Positions 1-9,246 of a stretch of 64,000 nt of DNA are shown piece after piece. The position numbers and the translations under genes were made by a program. The DNA comes from Candidatus Methylopumilus universalis (GTDB taxonomy: Bacteria; Pseudomonadota; Gammaproteobacteria; Burkholderiales; Methylophilaceae). Position 1 is the stretch's first letter. Each line of letters opens with the position of its first letter. The notes under the pieces were generated by a model. It saw only the letters and a list, made by a program, of their open reading frames with translations. It was not told the DNA's origin and made no database searches. The DNA lies in the NCBI GenBank assembly GCA_945883335.1, contig CAMCXI010000003.1, positions 62,001 through 126,000 on the forward strand. Direction: 5' to 3'.

Positions 1-1225
1 TTGCAAAACCGCCGCCGTACATGGAAACAATGACACACAAAGCCGCACCAAAGATTGCTAATGACTTAACATCCGCACCATAGCTTGCTAATGCATAAAG
101 CAAGGCACCAAAAACAAAGAAGATAAAGTAGGTTTGTTTGCGGCCTAACTTATCAGATGAAGTTGCCCAAGCGATACGGCCAAAAATATTGAATAGTGAT
201 ATTAAACCCACAAAACCTGCGGCAATTGCAGCCGCTGCTGCGGTTAATGCATCATCGGCTTTAATATCCGCAAAACCAATATCAGGCTGATGAATTAAGA
301 TGCCGCCAAAAGTTTCCTGCAACATCGGTGCAGCCGCCCCAATAATACCGATACTAGCTGACACATTCATACAAAGCACTAACCACATCAACCAAAACTG
401 CGGTGTTTTATGCGCATTTTTAAGATGCACATGACGTGTCGCAATCATGCCATTGTTGGCTTTTGCTGCTGGCGGCGTCCAGCCTGCTGGTTGCCAACCT
501 GTTGGTGGCACGCGGTAGCCTAATGAGCCACAAAGCATGAATACAGCATAAACCACTGCCAACACGACAAATGTTTGCCAAACACCGACTTCTGTTGGGG
601 ATGCAAAATAAGTCATTAATTTAGTCGCAATCGGTGAGCCCACTAAAGCACCACCACCGAAGCCCATAATCGCAAGGCCTGTTGCCATACCACGGCGATC
701 TGGGAACCATTTAATCAAGGTAGAAACAGGTGAAATGTAGCCCAAGCCAAGACCAACTCCCCCAATCACACCCGATCCTAACCACATCATCCAAAGTTGA
801 TGTGTATAAACGCCGAAGGCTGAAATGAGCAAGCCGCCCGCCCAACATAAAGTGGCAACAGAGCCAGCTTTACGTGGGCCCGAACGCTCAAGCCAACCAC
901 CCCAAAGTGCGGCAGAACAACCGAGCAAAACAAAAAACAATGTATACATCCAACCTAAATCGAATTGCGTCCAATTACATTCCGTGGCAAATAATGCGCG
1001 TCCCGTACCGCTTAATTTTTCAGCAAAAGTAGTAGCACCTGCGGCACAAGTAGCCAAAGGCTTGCCATCCGAGCCTATTAAGGCATTGCCTAGCGGCTTC
1101 CAAAACACTGAAAAGCCGTAAGCCATACCAATGCATAAATGCACAGCTAATGCAGCAGGGGGAATTAACCATCGATTGTAAGAAGAAGGCGCAATGATGC
1201 GCTCTTTTGAAAAAAAACTTGCCAT
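1..1225 (-). CDS. MFS transporter, oxalate/formate antiporter (OFA) family, partial
   Basis: This is a major facilitator protein, about 408 residues of which are visible; the C-terminus lies beyond the window start. The N-terminus, read on the minus strand from the ATG at 1225, has the hydrophobic segment RWLIPPAALAVHLCIGMAYG, followed by many further membrane segments. A WFPDRRGMATGLA motif after the fourth or fifth segment is the loop seen in OFA-family carriers. Family members exchange small carboxylates such as oxalate and formate, or related monocarboxylates, across the inner membrane. The true substrate cannot be read from the sequence. It stands alone on this strand, with about 200 bp separating it from the EF-hand gene. 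Family assignment is good; substrate is unknown. Confidence 0.8.
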   Translation of the reverse strand, partial: MASFFSKERIIAPSSYNRWLIPPAALAVHLCIGMAYGFSVFWKPLGNALIGSDGKPLATCAAGATTFAEKLSGTGRALFATECNWTQFDLGWMYTLFFVLLGCSAALWGGWLERSGPRKAGSVATLCWAGGLLISAFGVYTHQLWMMWLGSGVIGGVGLGLGYISPVSTLIKWFPDRRGMATGLAIMGFGGGALVGSPIATKLMTYFASPTEVGVWQTFVVLAVVYAVFMLCGSLGYRVPPTGWQPAGWTPPAAKANNGMIATRHVHLKNAHKTPQFWLMWLVLCMNVSASIGIIGAAAPMLQETFGGILIHQPDIGFADIKADDALTAAAAAIAAGFVGLISLFNIFGRIAWATSSDKLGRKQTYFIFFVFGALLYALASYGADVKSLAIFGAALCVIVSMYGGGFA

Positions 1226-1422
1226 GTGATAGCCCCTAGTTATTAGTTTTTACTCAATGATCATCAATCAAATTGAGCTGAAGCTTTTTCGCTTCTTGAA
1301 CGAGACTATATATACAAGTTTAGATTTTTGCCACCCTGAGCGACTGGCTCTTATTGATGAGTACTAATGGCTGAGTGGAAAACTTGAAAGTAAAGGAAAT
1401 GATTGATATGAACAAATGAAGA

Positions 1423-2070
1423 TTAGAGAGAGTTTTTACGGTTATTCACTACAGTTTGCTTGCTTTTGGTCTTGGGATTTTCAACCTCAACGGTATCAGG
1501 CCTGATAGAAACAACTCGCTGACGCTCAATAATTCTTGACTGCAACGCCTCAAGCTCATCTAAAGTAATTAAGCGATCACCATTTAAATCGACAGCACTA
1601 AAATGACGGGCTAACTGAGGCATTGAGTCGTAAGCCTCTTCCAAAGAAATCGTGCCGTCATTGTCTTTATCTGTTTGTGAAAAACGTTCTTGCAGGCGCT
1701 TATGCATGACTCTGCGGCGCTCTTCAATTTGAACATGAGCAGGGTCAACGGTACGAGAGTATTCATCTAGAGTGCGACGCAAACGGATATTTTCATCCAT
1801 ATTGACTCCGGCAGGCTCGCTTGAAGGCTTTGAGCTTGTACTTTCGACTTGCTGCGGCTTGTTTGCATCATCACTGTTTTGGCTGTCACGTGGTGCAGCC
1901 ATCATTGCATCAGTACTTGAAGCTAGCATACAAAGACCAAATGCAATTCTAAAAGTCAGACATGCACGACGGATTTTGAGAAAACATAATGTGGAAAAAC
2001 TAGCCCAATTATTTATCACATAAGGGCAAAATAACTTGCCTTCAGCATTAAAATTTTGATGAATGATCAT
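1423..2070 (-). CDS. Exported EF-hand domain protein
   Basis: A 215-residue protein with two EF-hand loops in its C-terminal half. The first (DKDNDGTISLEE) has acidic or hydroxyl residues at ligand positions 1, 3, 5, 7, 9 and 12. The second (DLNGDRLITLDE) lacks the usual glycine at position 6. A hydrophobic stretch ending near LCMLASSTDA, followed by a polar low-complexity linker, suggests a signal peptide and a periplasmic location. The chosen ATG has an AGGA four bases upstream, although the signal-like segment starts unusually far in, so a later start such as the GTG at 2019 is possible. It is divergent from ompR-envZ with about 260 bp between them. It probably binds calcium; function is unknown. 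Confidence 0.7.
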   Translation of the reverse strand: MIIHQNFNAEGKLFCPYVINNWASFSTLCFLKIRRACLTFRIAFGLCMLASSTDAMMAAPRDSQNSDDANKPQQVESTSSKPSSEPAGVNMDENIRLRRTLDEYSRTVDPAHVQIEERRRVMHKRLQERFSQTDKDNDGTISLEEAYDSMPQLARHFSAVDLNGDRLITLDELEALQSRIIERQRVVSIRPDTVEVENPKTKSKQTVVNNRKNSL

Positions 2071-2330
2071 GCATTCCTAACCGTTTTAACAATAAATACT
2101 TCTGGTAAGACTGAATAAAAGAATGTCGGTTCATGGCTTTTGTAAAATGCAAGATTACACCTGCTTTACTGTTTTTGCCAAGACGATCATGATGCTATAG
2201 GAATGTAAGTCTAATGTTTCATATAAAAACGTGTTTGTAAAAAAATGTAACAATTTAAATTAATCAATGGCACTCAGCAAATCGTATAATAATGATTAGA
2301 AAACCCGCAAGCGAATGGAGCAGCCTTAAG

Positions 2331-3074
2331 ATGAGTACCCCATCACAAACACCTAATGCAAAAAAAATATTAATGGTTGATGATGATGTTCGCATGCGTG
2401 AGTTATTGCAACGTTATTTAACCGAACAAGGCTTTAACATCAAAACCGTTGCAGACTCTGCAGAGATGGACGTCGTGATCGCGGAGGAGCATATCGATCT
2501 TCTGATACTTGACTTAATGTTGCCGGGCGAAGATGGTTTAGCGATTTGCCGCCGCCTTCGCGCCGCCGGAAGCGCGATGCCTATTATTATGCTGACAGCT
2601 AGAGGGGATGAAGTAGATCGCATTATCGGCCTAGAAATGGGCGGTGATGACTATCTACCAAAGCCATTTAACCCACGCGAGTTACTTGCCCGCATCAATG
2701 CTATTATGCGCCGCCAATTGAGGACAGAGCCAAGCGCTCCGGGGCTGGTGCAAGGCAGTCTTGCATTTGGTGAGTTCTTATTCGACCCCTCAACGCGCAG
2801 CCTCACACGTAATGGTGAAAATATCACTATTACCAGCGGCGAATACGCATTATTAAAAGTGTTTATTGACCATCCAAGACAGCCGCTTTCACGAGACAGG
2901 CTGATGCAGTTAGCTCGCGGCCGTGAACTTGATGTCTTTGATCGCAGCATTGACGTGCAAGTGTCACGCTTAAGAAGGCTTATCGAGTCTGACCCAGCGC
3001 ATCCTCGCTACCTCCAAACAATGTGGGGATTTGGTTATGTGTTTATTCCAGACGGTGAAGCTGGCAAAAATTAA
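2331..3074 (+). CDS. ompR: OmpR-family response regulator
   Basis: DNA-binding response regulator of 247 residues. The receiver domain has the acidic pocket VDDD near residue 17 and the phospho-acceptor Asp61 in LILDLMLPGEDG, with the conserved Lys in PKPFNPRELLARI. The C-terminal winged helix includes LMQLARGRELDVFDRSIDVQ and ends in WGFGYVFIPDG. All these stretches follow enterobacterial OmpR closely. An in-frame ATG 39 bases upstream exists, but the ATG at 2331 starts just before the receiver fold and has GGAG about a dozen bases upstream. It is followed 26 bases later by the cognate kinase, so the pair is an osmolarity or envelope two-component system. Its regulated targets are not visible here. 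Confidence 0.93.
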   Translation: MSTPSQTPNAKKILMVDDDVRMRELLQRYLTEQGFNIKTVADSAEMDVVIAEEHIDLLILDLMLPGEDGLAICRRLRAAGSAMPIIMLTARGDEVDRIIGLEMGGDDYLPKPFNPRELLARINAIMRRQLRTEPSAPGLVQGSLAFGEFLFDPSTRSLTRNGENITITSGEYALLKVFIDHPRQPLSRDRLMQLARGRELDVFDRSIDVQVSRLRRLIESDPAHPRYLQTMWGFGYVFIPDGEAGKN

Positions 3075-3100
3075 TTTCTAAACATTATTAATCGATTCAA

Positions 3101-4408
3101 ATGTTGAAATTTCTACCACGCACCCTCCTCGCACGACTAATGTTGCTGATCGCCATTTTGCTCACGATTGGGCAATTTGCCGCCCTGCAACTATTTGATT
3201 ACTTTGAACGTGAACCTCGGGCGAATGCAGCTGCATTACAAGCCATTACTATCGTCAACTATACCAAAGCATCATTATTGGCTGCGCATGAAAACCGTAG
3301 GATTGCATTGCTGTCTGAGCTTTCTGGTCGTGAAGGCGTACGCATCTATGCAGCGGACATTTTGGAAGAAATTGAGCCTTTACCTAAAGATCCATTCATT
3401 CAAATTCTCGCCAAAAAAATTCGTAACACTTTAGGCAGCGATACCATGGTTGCCATCAATCACTTTGGTATTCCTGGGTTGTGGATTAGTTTTAATATCG
3501 ATCAGGATGACTATTGGGTTGTTATTCCTCGCTTGCAGGCGGAGCGTCATTTCCCATGGCAATGGCTTAACTGGGGCGCATTGGTGATTTTTCTTTCACT
3601 CATCGGCGCCTATATGACAGCGATTAGAATTAACAAACCTTTAAAATTACTGGTCAACGCAGCCGATCGCATTAGAAACGGCCAAACACCCATCTTATTG
3701 CCAGAAGAAGGCGTTGATGAGCTAAGGGCTGTCAGTCACACCTTCAACCAAATGACGGAGTCGCTCGCTTTACTTGATTCAGAAAGAACACTTTTACTGG
3801 CTGGCGTTTCACATGATTTACGTACGCCATTGGCACGTTTGCGCCTTGCAATTGAAATGTTGCCAGACACGCAAGGAGTGGCATACAAAGAGGGCATGAT
3901 TCAAGATATTACTGACATGGATGGCATCATCAATCAGTTCCTTGATTTTGTGAGGGGGGTAGAAGGTGAACCCACACAAATGATGGACTTAAATGTATTA
4001 CTCACCTCGCTTTATGAAAGACATGTCCGCTCAGGCCGAAAACTGAGCCTTCATCTTGCACTAACCCATATGATCGCGCTCAGACCTTTGGCCATGCAAA
4101 GACTTTTGGGCAATTTAATTGACAATGCCTTTAATTATGGAAAAGGCGAGGTCATTATTAGCACTAAAATTGAAGCAGAAAATATGCTAGTGAGCGTGTT
4201 GGATAATGGCCCAGGCATCCCAGACGCACAAAAATCAAGGCTATTGCGTCCATTTGAGCGACTTGATACCGCACGGGGAAACACAAAAGGAAGCGGTTTG
4301 GGTTTAGCAATTTGTGACAGGATCACTAAGTTGCATCGGGGAAAACTCGATTTAATTAACCGCCCGGAAGGTGGTTTGGAAGTGAGATTATCCTTGCCAC
4401 TTAATTGA
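3101..4408 (+). CDS. envZ: EnvZ-type sensor histidine kinase
   Basis: Inner-membrane sensor kinase, 435 residues. Two membrane segments lie near residues 8-28 and 155-178 and flank a periplasmic domain of about 130 residues. A HAMP linker follows (RINKPLKLLVNAADRIRNG). The H-box GVSHDLRTPLARLRLAIEM puts the phospho-acceptor histidine near residue 238. The N-box (LIDNAFNYG) and G-boxes (DNGPGIP, GSGLGLAI) are intact. It lies 26 bases after ompR and should phosphorylate and dephosphorylate it. The gene ends only 8 bases from the convergent cysG stop, leaving no room for an independent terminator. Confidence 0.92.
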   Translation: MLKFLPRTLLARLMLLIAILLTIGQFAALQLFDYFEREPRANAAALQAITIVNYTKASLLAAHENRRIALLSELSGREGVRIYAADILEEIEPLPKDPFIQILAKKIRNTLGSDTMVAINHFGIPGLWISFNIDQDDYWVVIPRLQAERHFPWQWLNWGALVIFLSLIGAYMTAIRINKPLKLLVNAADRIRNGQTPILLPEEGVDELRAVSHTFNQMTESLALLDSERTLLLAGVSHDLRTPLARLRLAIEMLPDTQGVAYKEGMIQDITDMDGIINQFLDFVRGVEGEPTQMMDLNVLLTSLYERHVRSGRKLSLHLALTHMIALRPLAMQRLLGNLIDNAFNYGKGEVIISTKIEAENMLVSVLDNGPGIPDAQKSRLLRPFERLDTARGNTKGSGLGLAICDRITKLHRGKLDLINRPEGGLEVRLSLPLN

Positions 4409-4416
4409 GGCTTGTT

Positions 4417-5823
4417 TTAATCTAAACGAGGCTCAAACCATGCAAGCTTTTCGCGCAATTTCACGACATGTCCCACAATAATCAAACATGGCGGTTTTAA
4501 CTCTGCCGCCGCCACTTTTTTGGCTAAATCACTTAAATCCCCTACTACCACTTTTTGTTTCGGTGTTGTACCTTGCTGAACAACTGCAGCCGGCGTTGTT
4601 GCATCAAGTCCATGGTTGATGAGTTGGATGCAAATCTGCTCTAAGCCAATCAAGCCCATATAGATGACCACCGTTTGATTAGGCCTGGCCAGCGCAGGCC
4701 AATCCAATTCAACAGTATGCTGCTGCCCTTCTTTTGCTTTAAGATGCCCCGTAGTAAACACACAGGACTGCGCATAATCGCGATGGGTCAATGGAATGCC
4801 CGCATAACTAGAAACACCATTCGCAGCAGTAATCCCAGGCACCACTTGGAATGGCACACCATTTTCCATCAGCGTTTCAATCTCTTCCCCACCTCTTCCA
4901 AAAATAAACGGGTCCCCACCTTTAAGACGCAGCACTCGCTTCCCTTCTTTCGCCAACGTCACTAAGAGTAAATTAATTTCTTCTTGCGGAAGCGTATGTT
5001 GATCGCGGGCTTTGCCAACATTGATGAGTTCAGCATCACGTCTAACCAGATCCATTACTTCTTTACTCACCAGCTTATCGTATACACAAACATCACATTG
5101 CTGCATCAATCTTAGCGCGCGAAAAGTCAGCAAATCAGGATCGCCTGGACCACCGCCCACCAAATAAACTTCACCATGTTGAGCGCTCGAATCCTCTGCT
5201 TTAATTGCATCGGTTAAGGCAATCTTAGCGGCGCGCTCTTGGCCAGAAAACATCAGTTCAGCAATTGGGCCTTGAAAGGTTTTTTCCCAAAAAATGCGCC
5301 GAGATTGCGTATCCGCAAACTTCGCTTTCACTGCATCACGGAAATCTCTTGCCAAATAGGCAAGACGCCCATACGAAGCCGGAATCATGGTCTCGAGTTT
5401 TCCGCGAATGAGCCTAGCCAGCACCGGTGCGGCACCGTTACTAGAAATCGCAATGACCACTGGGGAGCGATCAACAATTGATGGCATCGTAAAAGTACAA
5501 AGCGCTGGTGAATCAACGACATTGACTGGAATATTTTGCAATTTCGCGGCATTCGAAACGGCCGTGTTCACATCCTCGTCATCTGTCGCCGCAATAACCA
5601 ACATGGCGCCTGACAATTGAGCGGCATCAAATGAGGCCTGCTGATAATGGATAGCATTGGAGATCACTTGTTCTTTGAGGGCATCACAAAGCTCAGGCGA
5701 AATCACCTCCACAGCAGCTTCAGCCTTAAGCAACATACTCACTTTGCGTGTGGCAACCTCACCTCCGCCAATGACCACGCAGCGAGCGCCTTTAATTCTT
5801 ATAAATATAGGTAAAGATTCCAT
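4417..5823 (-). CDS. cysG: Siroheme synthase, trifunctional CysG
   Basis: A single 468-residue polypeptide with both halves of CysG. The N-terminal third is precorrin-2 dehydrogenase/sirohydrochlorin ferrochelatase, with the NAD-binding GGGEVATRK near residue 20 and ISSNGAAPVLARL, which contains the serine equivalent to the phosphorylated Ser128 of Salmonella CysG. The C-terminal two thirds, from about residue 215, is uroporphyrinogen-III C-methyltransferase, with VGGGPGDPDLLT and RLKGGDPFIFGRGGEE. Together they convert uroporphyrinogen III to siroheme, the cofactor of assimilatory sulfite and nitrite reductases. The gene is monocistronic and diverges from the symporter gene. Length matches the family. 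Confidence 0.96.
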   Translation of the reverse strand: MESLPIFIRIKGARCVVIGGGEVATRKVSMLLKAEAAVEVISPELCDALKEQVISNAIHYQQASFDAAQLSGAMLVIAATDDEDVNTAVSNAAKLQNIPVNVVDSPALCTFTMPSIVDRSPVVIAISSNGAAPVLARLIRGKLETMIPASYGRLAYLARDFRDAVKAKFADTQSRRIFWEKTFQGPIAELMFSGQERAAKIALTDAIKAEDSSAQHGEVYLVGGGPGDPDLLTFRALRLMQQCDVCVYDKLVSKEVMDLVRRDAELINVGKARDQHTLPQEEINLLLVTLAKEGKRVLRLKGGDPFIFGRGGEEIETLMENGVPFQVVPGITAANGVSSYAGIPLTHRDYAQSCVFTTGHLKAKEGQQHTVELDWPALARPNQTVVIYMGLIGLEQICIQLINHGLDATTPAAVVQQGTTPKQKVVVGDLSDLAKKVAAAELKPPCLIIVGHVVKLREKLAWFEPRLD

Positions 5824-5991
5824 ACCCGTATTTTACCCTTGAAACGCATCATACTCGCCTAAAAACTTAGCAACAGTCCTACCTCGCTATTCCAGCAAGC
5901 TAGTTTTTGATAAAATCAAAGTTGTTTCAAAAGAGCTGCCATTGTTTAATCTGGCCATATTCAATATTTTTCTAACGATAGGTAACTCACC

Positions 5992-7479
5992 TTGCTACTT
6001 TGGTTGGTCATTAGTTACTGGGTGCTCTCTGTTGGCATCGGCCTTTATGCTGGTACTAAAGTGCATACATCAAAAGACTTTGCGATCGCAGGCCGACACC
6101 TCCCTATGCATATTGTTATCGCCACAGTATTTGCGACTTGGTTTGGCGCAGAAACTGTTCTCGGTATTCCAGCCGTATTCTTAAAAGATGGCTTAAATGG
6201 AGTTGTTGCTGATCCTTTTGGATCGTCCCTGTGTTTAATTTTAGTAGGCTTGTTATTTGCTGCGCCGCTTTATCGCATGAACCTCATCACTATTGGTGAT
6301 TTCTATCGAAAACGATACGGTCACGTCGCTGAAACACTCACTTCAATCGCAATTGTCGCTTCCTATCTCGGCTGGGTTGGGGCGCAAATTACGGCGTTAG
6401 GCTTAGTATTTAATATAGTATCAGCAGGAGAAATCAGCAAAGTAACTGGCATGTGGATAGGCTCTAGCACCATACTCATTTACACGCTTTTTGGTGGGAT
6501 GTGGGCAGTTGCGATTACTGACTTTATTCAAATGATCGTGATTGTCATCGGCATGCTATTTATTGGTCACGTAGTCAGTGGACAAATTGGCGGGGTGTCT
6601 GTAGTGATCGACCATGCAAGACATGCGGAAATGTTTGAGTTTTGGCCCCATGCGAACCCCAAGGAAATGATTGGATTCTTTGCAGCGGGGATCACCATTA
6701 TGCTGGGTTCAATACCACAACAGGATGTGTTTCAACGGGTCCAGTCTTCAAAAACGGTCAACATCGCAATATGGGGCTCAGTAATAGGTGGCGCTCTTTA
6801 TTTTTTATTCGCCTTTGTGCCAATGTTCTTAGCTTACTCAGCCACGCTTATCGACCCTAAAATGGTGAGTGAGCATATTGATAAAGACCCACAAATGATC
6901 TTACCCACACTTGTACTGCAACATGCGCCTCTCGTTGCGCAAGTGCTATTTTTTGGGGCATTATTATCTGCCATTAAGAGTTGTGCTTCTGCCACTCTTC
7001 TTGCCCCTTCAGTGACCTTTACCGAAAACATCATCAAGCCCATCCTAATTAAGCGCTTAAAAGGCGCCAGACTGGCCGATCATGTGGTACTCAACTATAT
7101 GCGCTTGGTGACATTGAGTTTTACGCTACTCGTCACATTGTATGCTGTCAATTCGGAAGCAAGTATTTTTAGCATGGTGGAGCAAGCCTACCAAGTGACA
7201 TTGGTCATGGCATTTATTCCACTTGCTTGCGGCGTATATTGGAAGAGAGCGAATAATCAAGGCGCCCTACTTTCCATCTTTTTAGGGGTCGTCACTTGGT
7301 TAACATTATTAACTTTTGGTCCAAATGATCCATTTATTCCAGCACAATTGGCAGGACTTATCGCGAGCGGGATGGGAATGTTAGTTGGCTCCTTGCTGCC
7401 AAAATATATCCAAGACCCTCAAACTGAACATCCTCACGACTACTTGCACGAACATGCTGCACAAGTCCATCAGCATTAA
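5992..7479 (+). CDS. Sodium:solute symporter (SSS family)
   Basis: An integral inner-membrane protein of 495 residues with about 13 predicted hydrophobic segments. Recognisable SSS features are the N-terminal segment followed by KDFAIAGRHLP, the ATWFGAETVLGIPA stretch and the IGDFYRKRYG loop after the next helix pair. The family uses the sodium gradient to import substrates such as acetate, proline or sugars; the substrate here is not recognisable. The start is a TTG at 5992, with AGG nine bases before it. No better ATG lies in frame upstream of the first helix. The C-terminal tail is hydrophilic and His-rich (HPHDYLHEHAAQVHQH), which is uncommon and could bind a metal. It is convergent with mutM, 11 bases apart. 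Confidence 0.87.
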   Translation: MLLWLVISYWVLSVGIGLYAGTKVHTSKDFAIAGRHLPMHIVIATVFATWFGAETVLGIPAVFLKDGLNGVVADPFGSSLCLILVGLLFAAPLYRMNLITIGDFYRKRYGHVAETLTSIAIVASYLGWVGAQITALGLVFNIVSAGEISKVTGMWIGSSTILIYTLFGGMWAVAITDFIQMIVIVIGMLFIGHVVSGQIGGVSVVIDHARHAEMFEFWPHANPKEMIGFFAAGITIMLGSIPQQDVFQRVQSSKTVNIAIWGSVIGGALYFLFAFVPMFLAYSATLIDPKMVSEHIDKDPQMILPTLVLQHAPLVAQVLFFGALLSAIKSCASATLLAPSVTFTENIIKPILIKRLKGARLADHVVLNYMRLVTLSFTLLVTLYAVNSEASIFSMVEQAYQVTLVMAFIPLACGVYWKRANNQGALLSIFLGVVTWLTLLTFGPNDPFIPAQLAGLIASGMGMLVGSLLPKYIQDPQTEHPHDYLHEHAAQVHQH

Positions 7480-7490
7480 ACACTGAATGA

Positions 7491-8327
7491 TTAGTGTTGG
7501 CACTCCGCACAGTAAAATGTCGATCGCTGCCCTTGTTTAATTTGACTAATCGGCGCACTGCACTCTCGGCAAGGCTGATCAGTGCGTCCATAAACAAAGT
7601 AGGTCTGCTGAAAGTAGCCAGGGTTACCATCCGCCCCAAAGAAATCACGCAAGCTACTGCCGCCGGCATCAATCGCTGAGGCAAGTGTCGCTTTAATTTC
7701 CGAGACTAAACGCTCACATTTAGCTTTGCTGACTTTATTGGCTGGCGTTTTAGGATTCACTCTGGCGCGAAACAAAGATTCACTCGCATAGATATTACCA
7801 ACGCCTACAACTAGATGACTATCCATAATCGCGATTTTAATTGCCGCAGTTTTATTCCTTAACTGGCAATACAAATAATCGCCCGTAAAGCTTGTTTTCA
7901 GCGGCTCCGGGCCTAGCGTTTTAATTAAGGGATGCTCTGCCACGCTTTCATGACCATCCACCCACAAAACAGCGCCAAATCGACGAGGGTCACGCAAGCG
8001 AAGTACATGGCCATCAGCAAAATGAATGTCGAAATGGTCATGCTTGGCGGCGACCTCATCTTGCGCCAATAAGCAAATACGCCCCGACATACCAAGATGC
8101 AAAATCAAAGTACCAATGTGCACGCCCTTAGCATTATTAAACTCAGCCAAAATGTATTTCGCACGCCGCGTTAAACGACTTAATCTGGTGTGTGGAAGGG
8201 TTTCTAAAAGCTGACTAGGAATGGGCCATCGCAGAGTTGGATAGCGAATAATGACCTGGCTTACCACTTGACCAACCAGCGGAGCAATGCCCCGCATGGT
8301 CGTTTCTACTTCTGGTAATTCTGGCAA
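7491..8327 (-). CDS. mutM: Formamidopyrimidine-DNA glycosylase
   Basis: Base-excision repair glycosylase/AP lyase that removes 8-oxoguanine and formamidopyrimidines. The mature N-terminus PELPEVETTMRG supplies the catalytic proline and following glutamate, which fixes the start at a TTG codon (8327-8325), since no ATG precedes it. The helix-two-turn-helix region (VGVGNIYASESLFRA) and the C-terminal zinc finger CREC-16 residues-CAEC are complete. At 278 residues it is of usual length. It starts three bases after the stop of the upstream DUF4340 gene, so it is probably co-transcribed with the Gld-like ABC genes. Confidence 0.96.
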   Translation of the reverse strand: MPELPEVETTMRGIAPLVGQVVSQVIIRYPTLRWPIPSQLLETLPHTRLSRLTRRAKYILAEFNNAKGVHIGTLILHLGMSGRICLLAQDEVAAKHDHFDIHFADGHVLRLRDPRRFGAVLWVDGHESVAEHPLIKTLGPEPLKTSFTGDYLYCQLRNKTAAIKIAIMDSHLVVGVGNIYASESLFRARVNPKTPANKVSKAKCERLVSEIKATLASAIDAGGSSLRDFFGADGNPGYFQQTYFVYGRTDQPCRECSAPISQIKQGQRSTFYCAECQH

Positions 8328-8330
8328 AAA

Positions 8331-9215
8331 TTACTTACCGAGGTTAATGGGTGGGTTTAACAAAGTGAAACCAATATCAGGCGGCACATGGTAAATCATC
8401 CCCTCATCTGGGCGGCCTAATAACAACTCAGGTGATTCTTGTATTTTGTCAAAATGCACTTTACGACCATCACTTAACTTTACTTCAAACGATGGATAAG
8501 TCATTTTACGTTCTGGCGTATAAGGCTCAACACGCTGAACACTGATGTTGCGCCAAAAAGAATCGAACCATTCATTCATATCGTTTTGAGTTGGCTTAGC
8601 TTTGGCAGGAGAAGCCGTCCATTTACCATCTTTCAAATCAACATTTAAACGCGCTTCCTCCCATTGCTCTAGCCGAGAGAAATCAAAACCAACAATTTTC
8701 TTCTGTTCAGTTGGTTTAAAAGGTGTCTTATCCAAATACTCTTCTAGCGGTGACTGTGCACTTTCAGCATAACTTATAGGCAACAAATACACGTGGTTAT
8801 TAAAGGCAACATACTGCTCAGAAGTCACCGGATTGAAAGTCCCGAAGACAAACTCAGCTTCATCAAACTTGAGTTTTAATTTAGGTTGGTCAAGGCCAAA
8901 CTGGGTGAGATCGATAGCCGGAAACTTTTGTAAGCTTTTAGCTGCCACCAAGGACAGAATCCGCATCACCAACATTTGGTCAGCACGAGCTTTGTAGGGC
9001 TTAACGATGTACCAATAACCATCAACCTTTTCAAAAGCAACAGGTGCTTTAGCCGGAAATTCAACGTCAATATGCTCAAAAGCATTTAGTTTTAAAGAAG
9101 ACACTTCATAACTCGTCGCTTTGATCGTTTCTTGCTGTGGGCGAAATTTAATAAAAGCGCCTACACCCAAAACGACCAACAAAAGCAAAATATTAACTAA
9201 CCAACGGGTCTTCAT
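8331..9215 (-). CDS. DUF4340 domain protein, partner of Gld-like ABC system
   Basis: A 294-residue protein with one N-terminal membrane anchor (WLVNILLLLVVLGVGAFI, residues about 5-22) and a long extracytoplasmic part. The repeated pattern of beta-rich segments containing FEKVDGYWYI, a short LTQFGLDQPKLKLKF region and the motif FGTFNPVTSEQYV fits DUF4340, a domain typically encoded next to GldG-type genes. No catalytic motif is visible. It lies 31 bases after gldG and three bases before mutM. By position it is likely an accessory subunit of the ABC system at the outer face of the inner membrane; its role is unknown. Confidence 0.72.
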   Translation of the reverse strand: MKTRWLVNILLLLVVLGVGAFIKFRPQQETIKATSYEVSSLKLNAFEHIDVEFPAKAPVAFEKVDGYWYIVKPYKARADQMLVMRILSLVAAKSLQKFPAIDLTQFGLDQPKLKLKFDEAEFVFGTFNPVTSEQYVAFNNHVYLLPISYAESAQSPLEEYLDKTPFKPTEQKKIVGFDFSRLEQWEEARLNVDLKDGKWTASPAKAKPTQNDMNEWFDSFWRNISVQRVEPYTPERKMTYPSFEVKLSDGRKVHFDKIQESPELLLGRPDEGMIYHVPPDIGFTLLNPPINLGK

Positions 9216-9246
9216 TCCTCTATCCTTTAATCTGCATCTTTAAGCA

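Noticed and set aside
825-1121. Plus-strand frame of 98 codons opposite the first gene
   Set aside because: It lies antisense to the MFS transporter, has a low-complexity composition and no ribosome site; the minus-strand protein has clear family motifs.
1253-1277. FNR-like site upstream of the MFS transporter gene
   Set aside because: Only one half (TTGAT) matches well; the other half deviates at two positions, and no promoter spacing supports it.
1423-2070. Lanmodulin-like lanthanide protein
   Set aside because: The EF-hand loops lack proline at position 2 and there are only two loops, one degenerate; a calcium-type protein is the safer reading.
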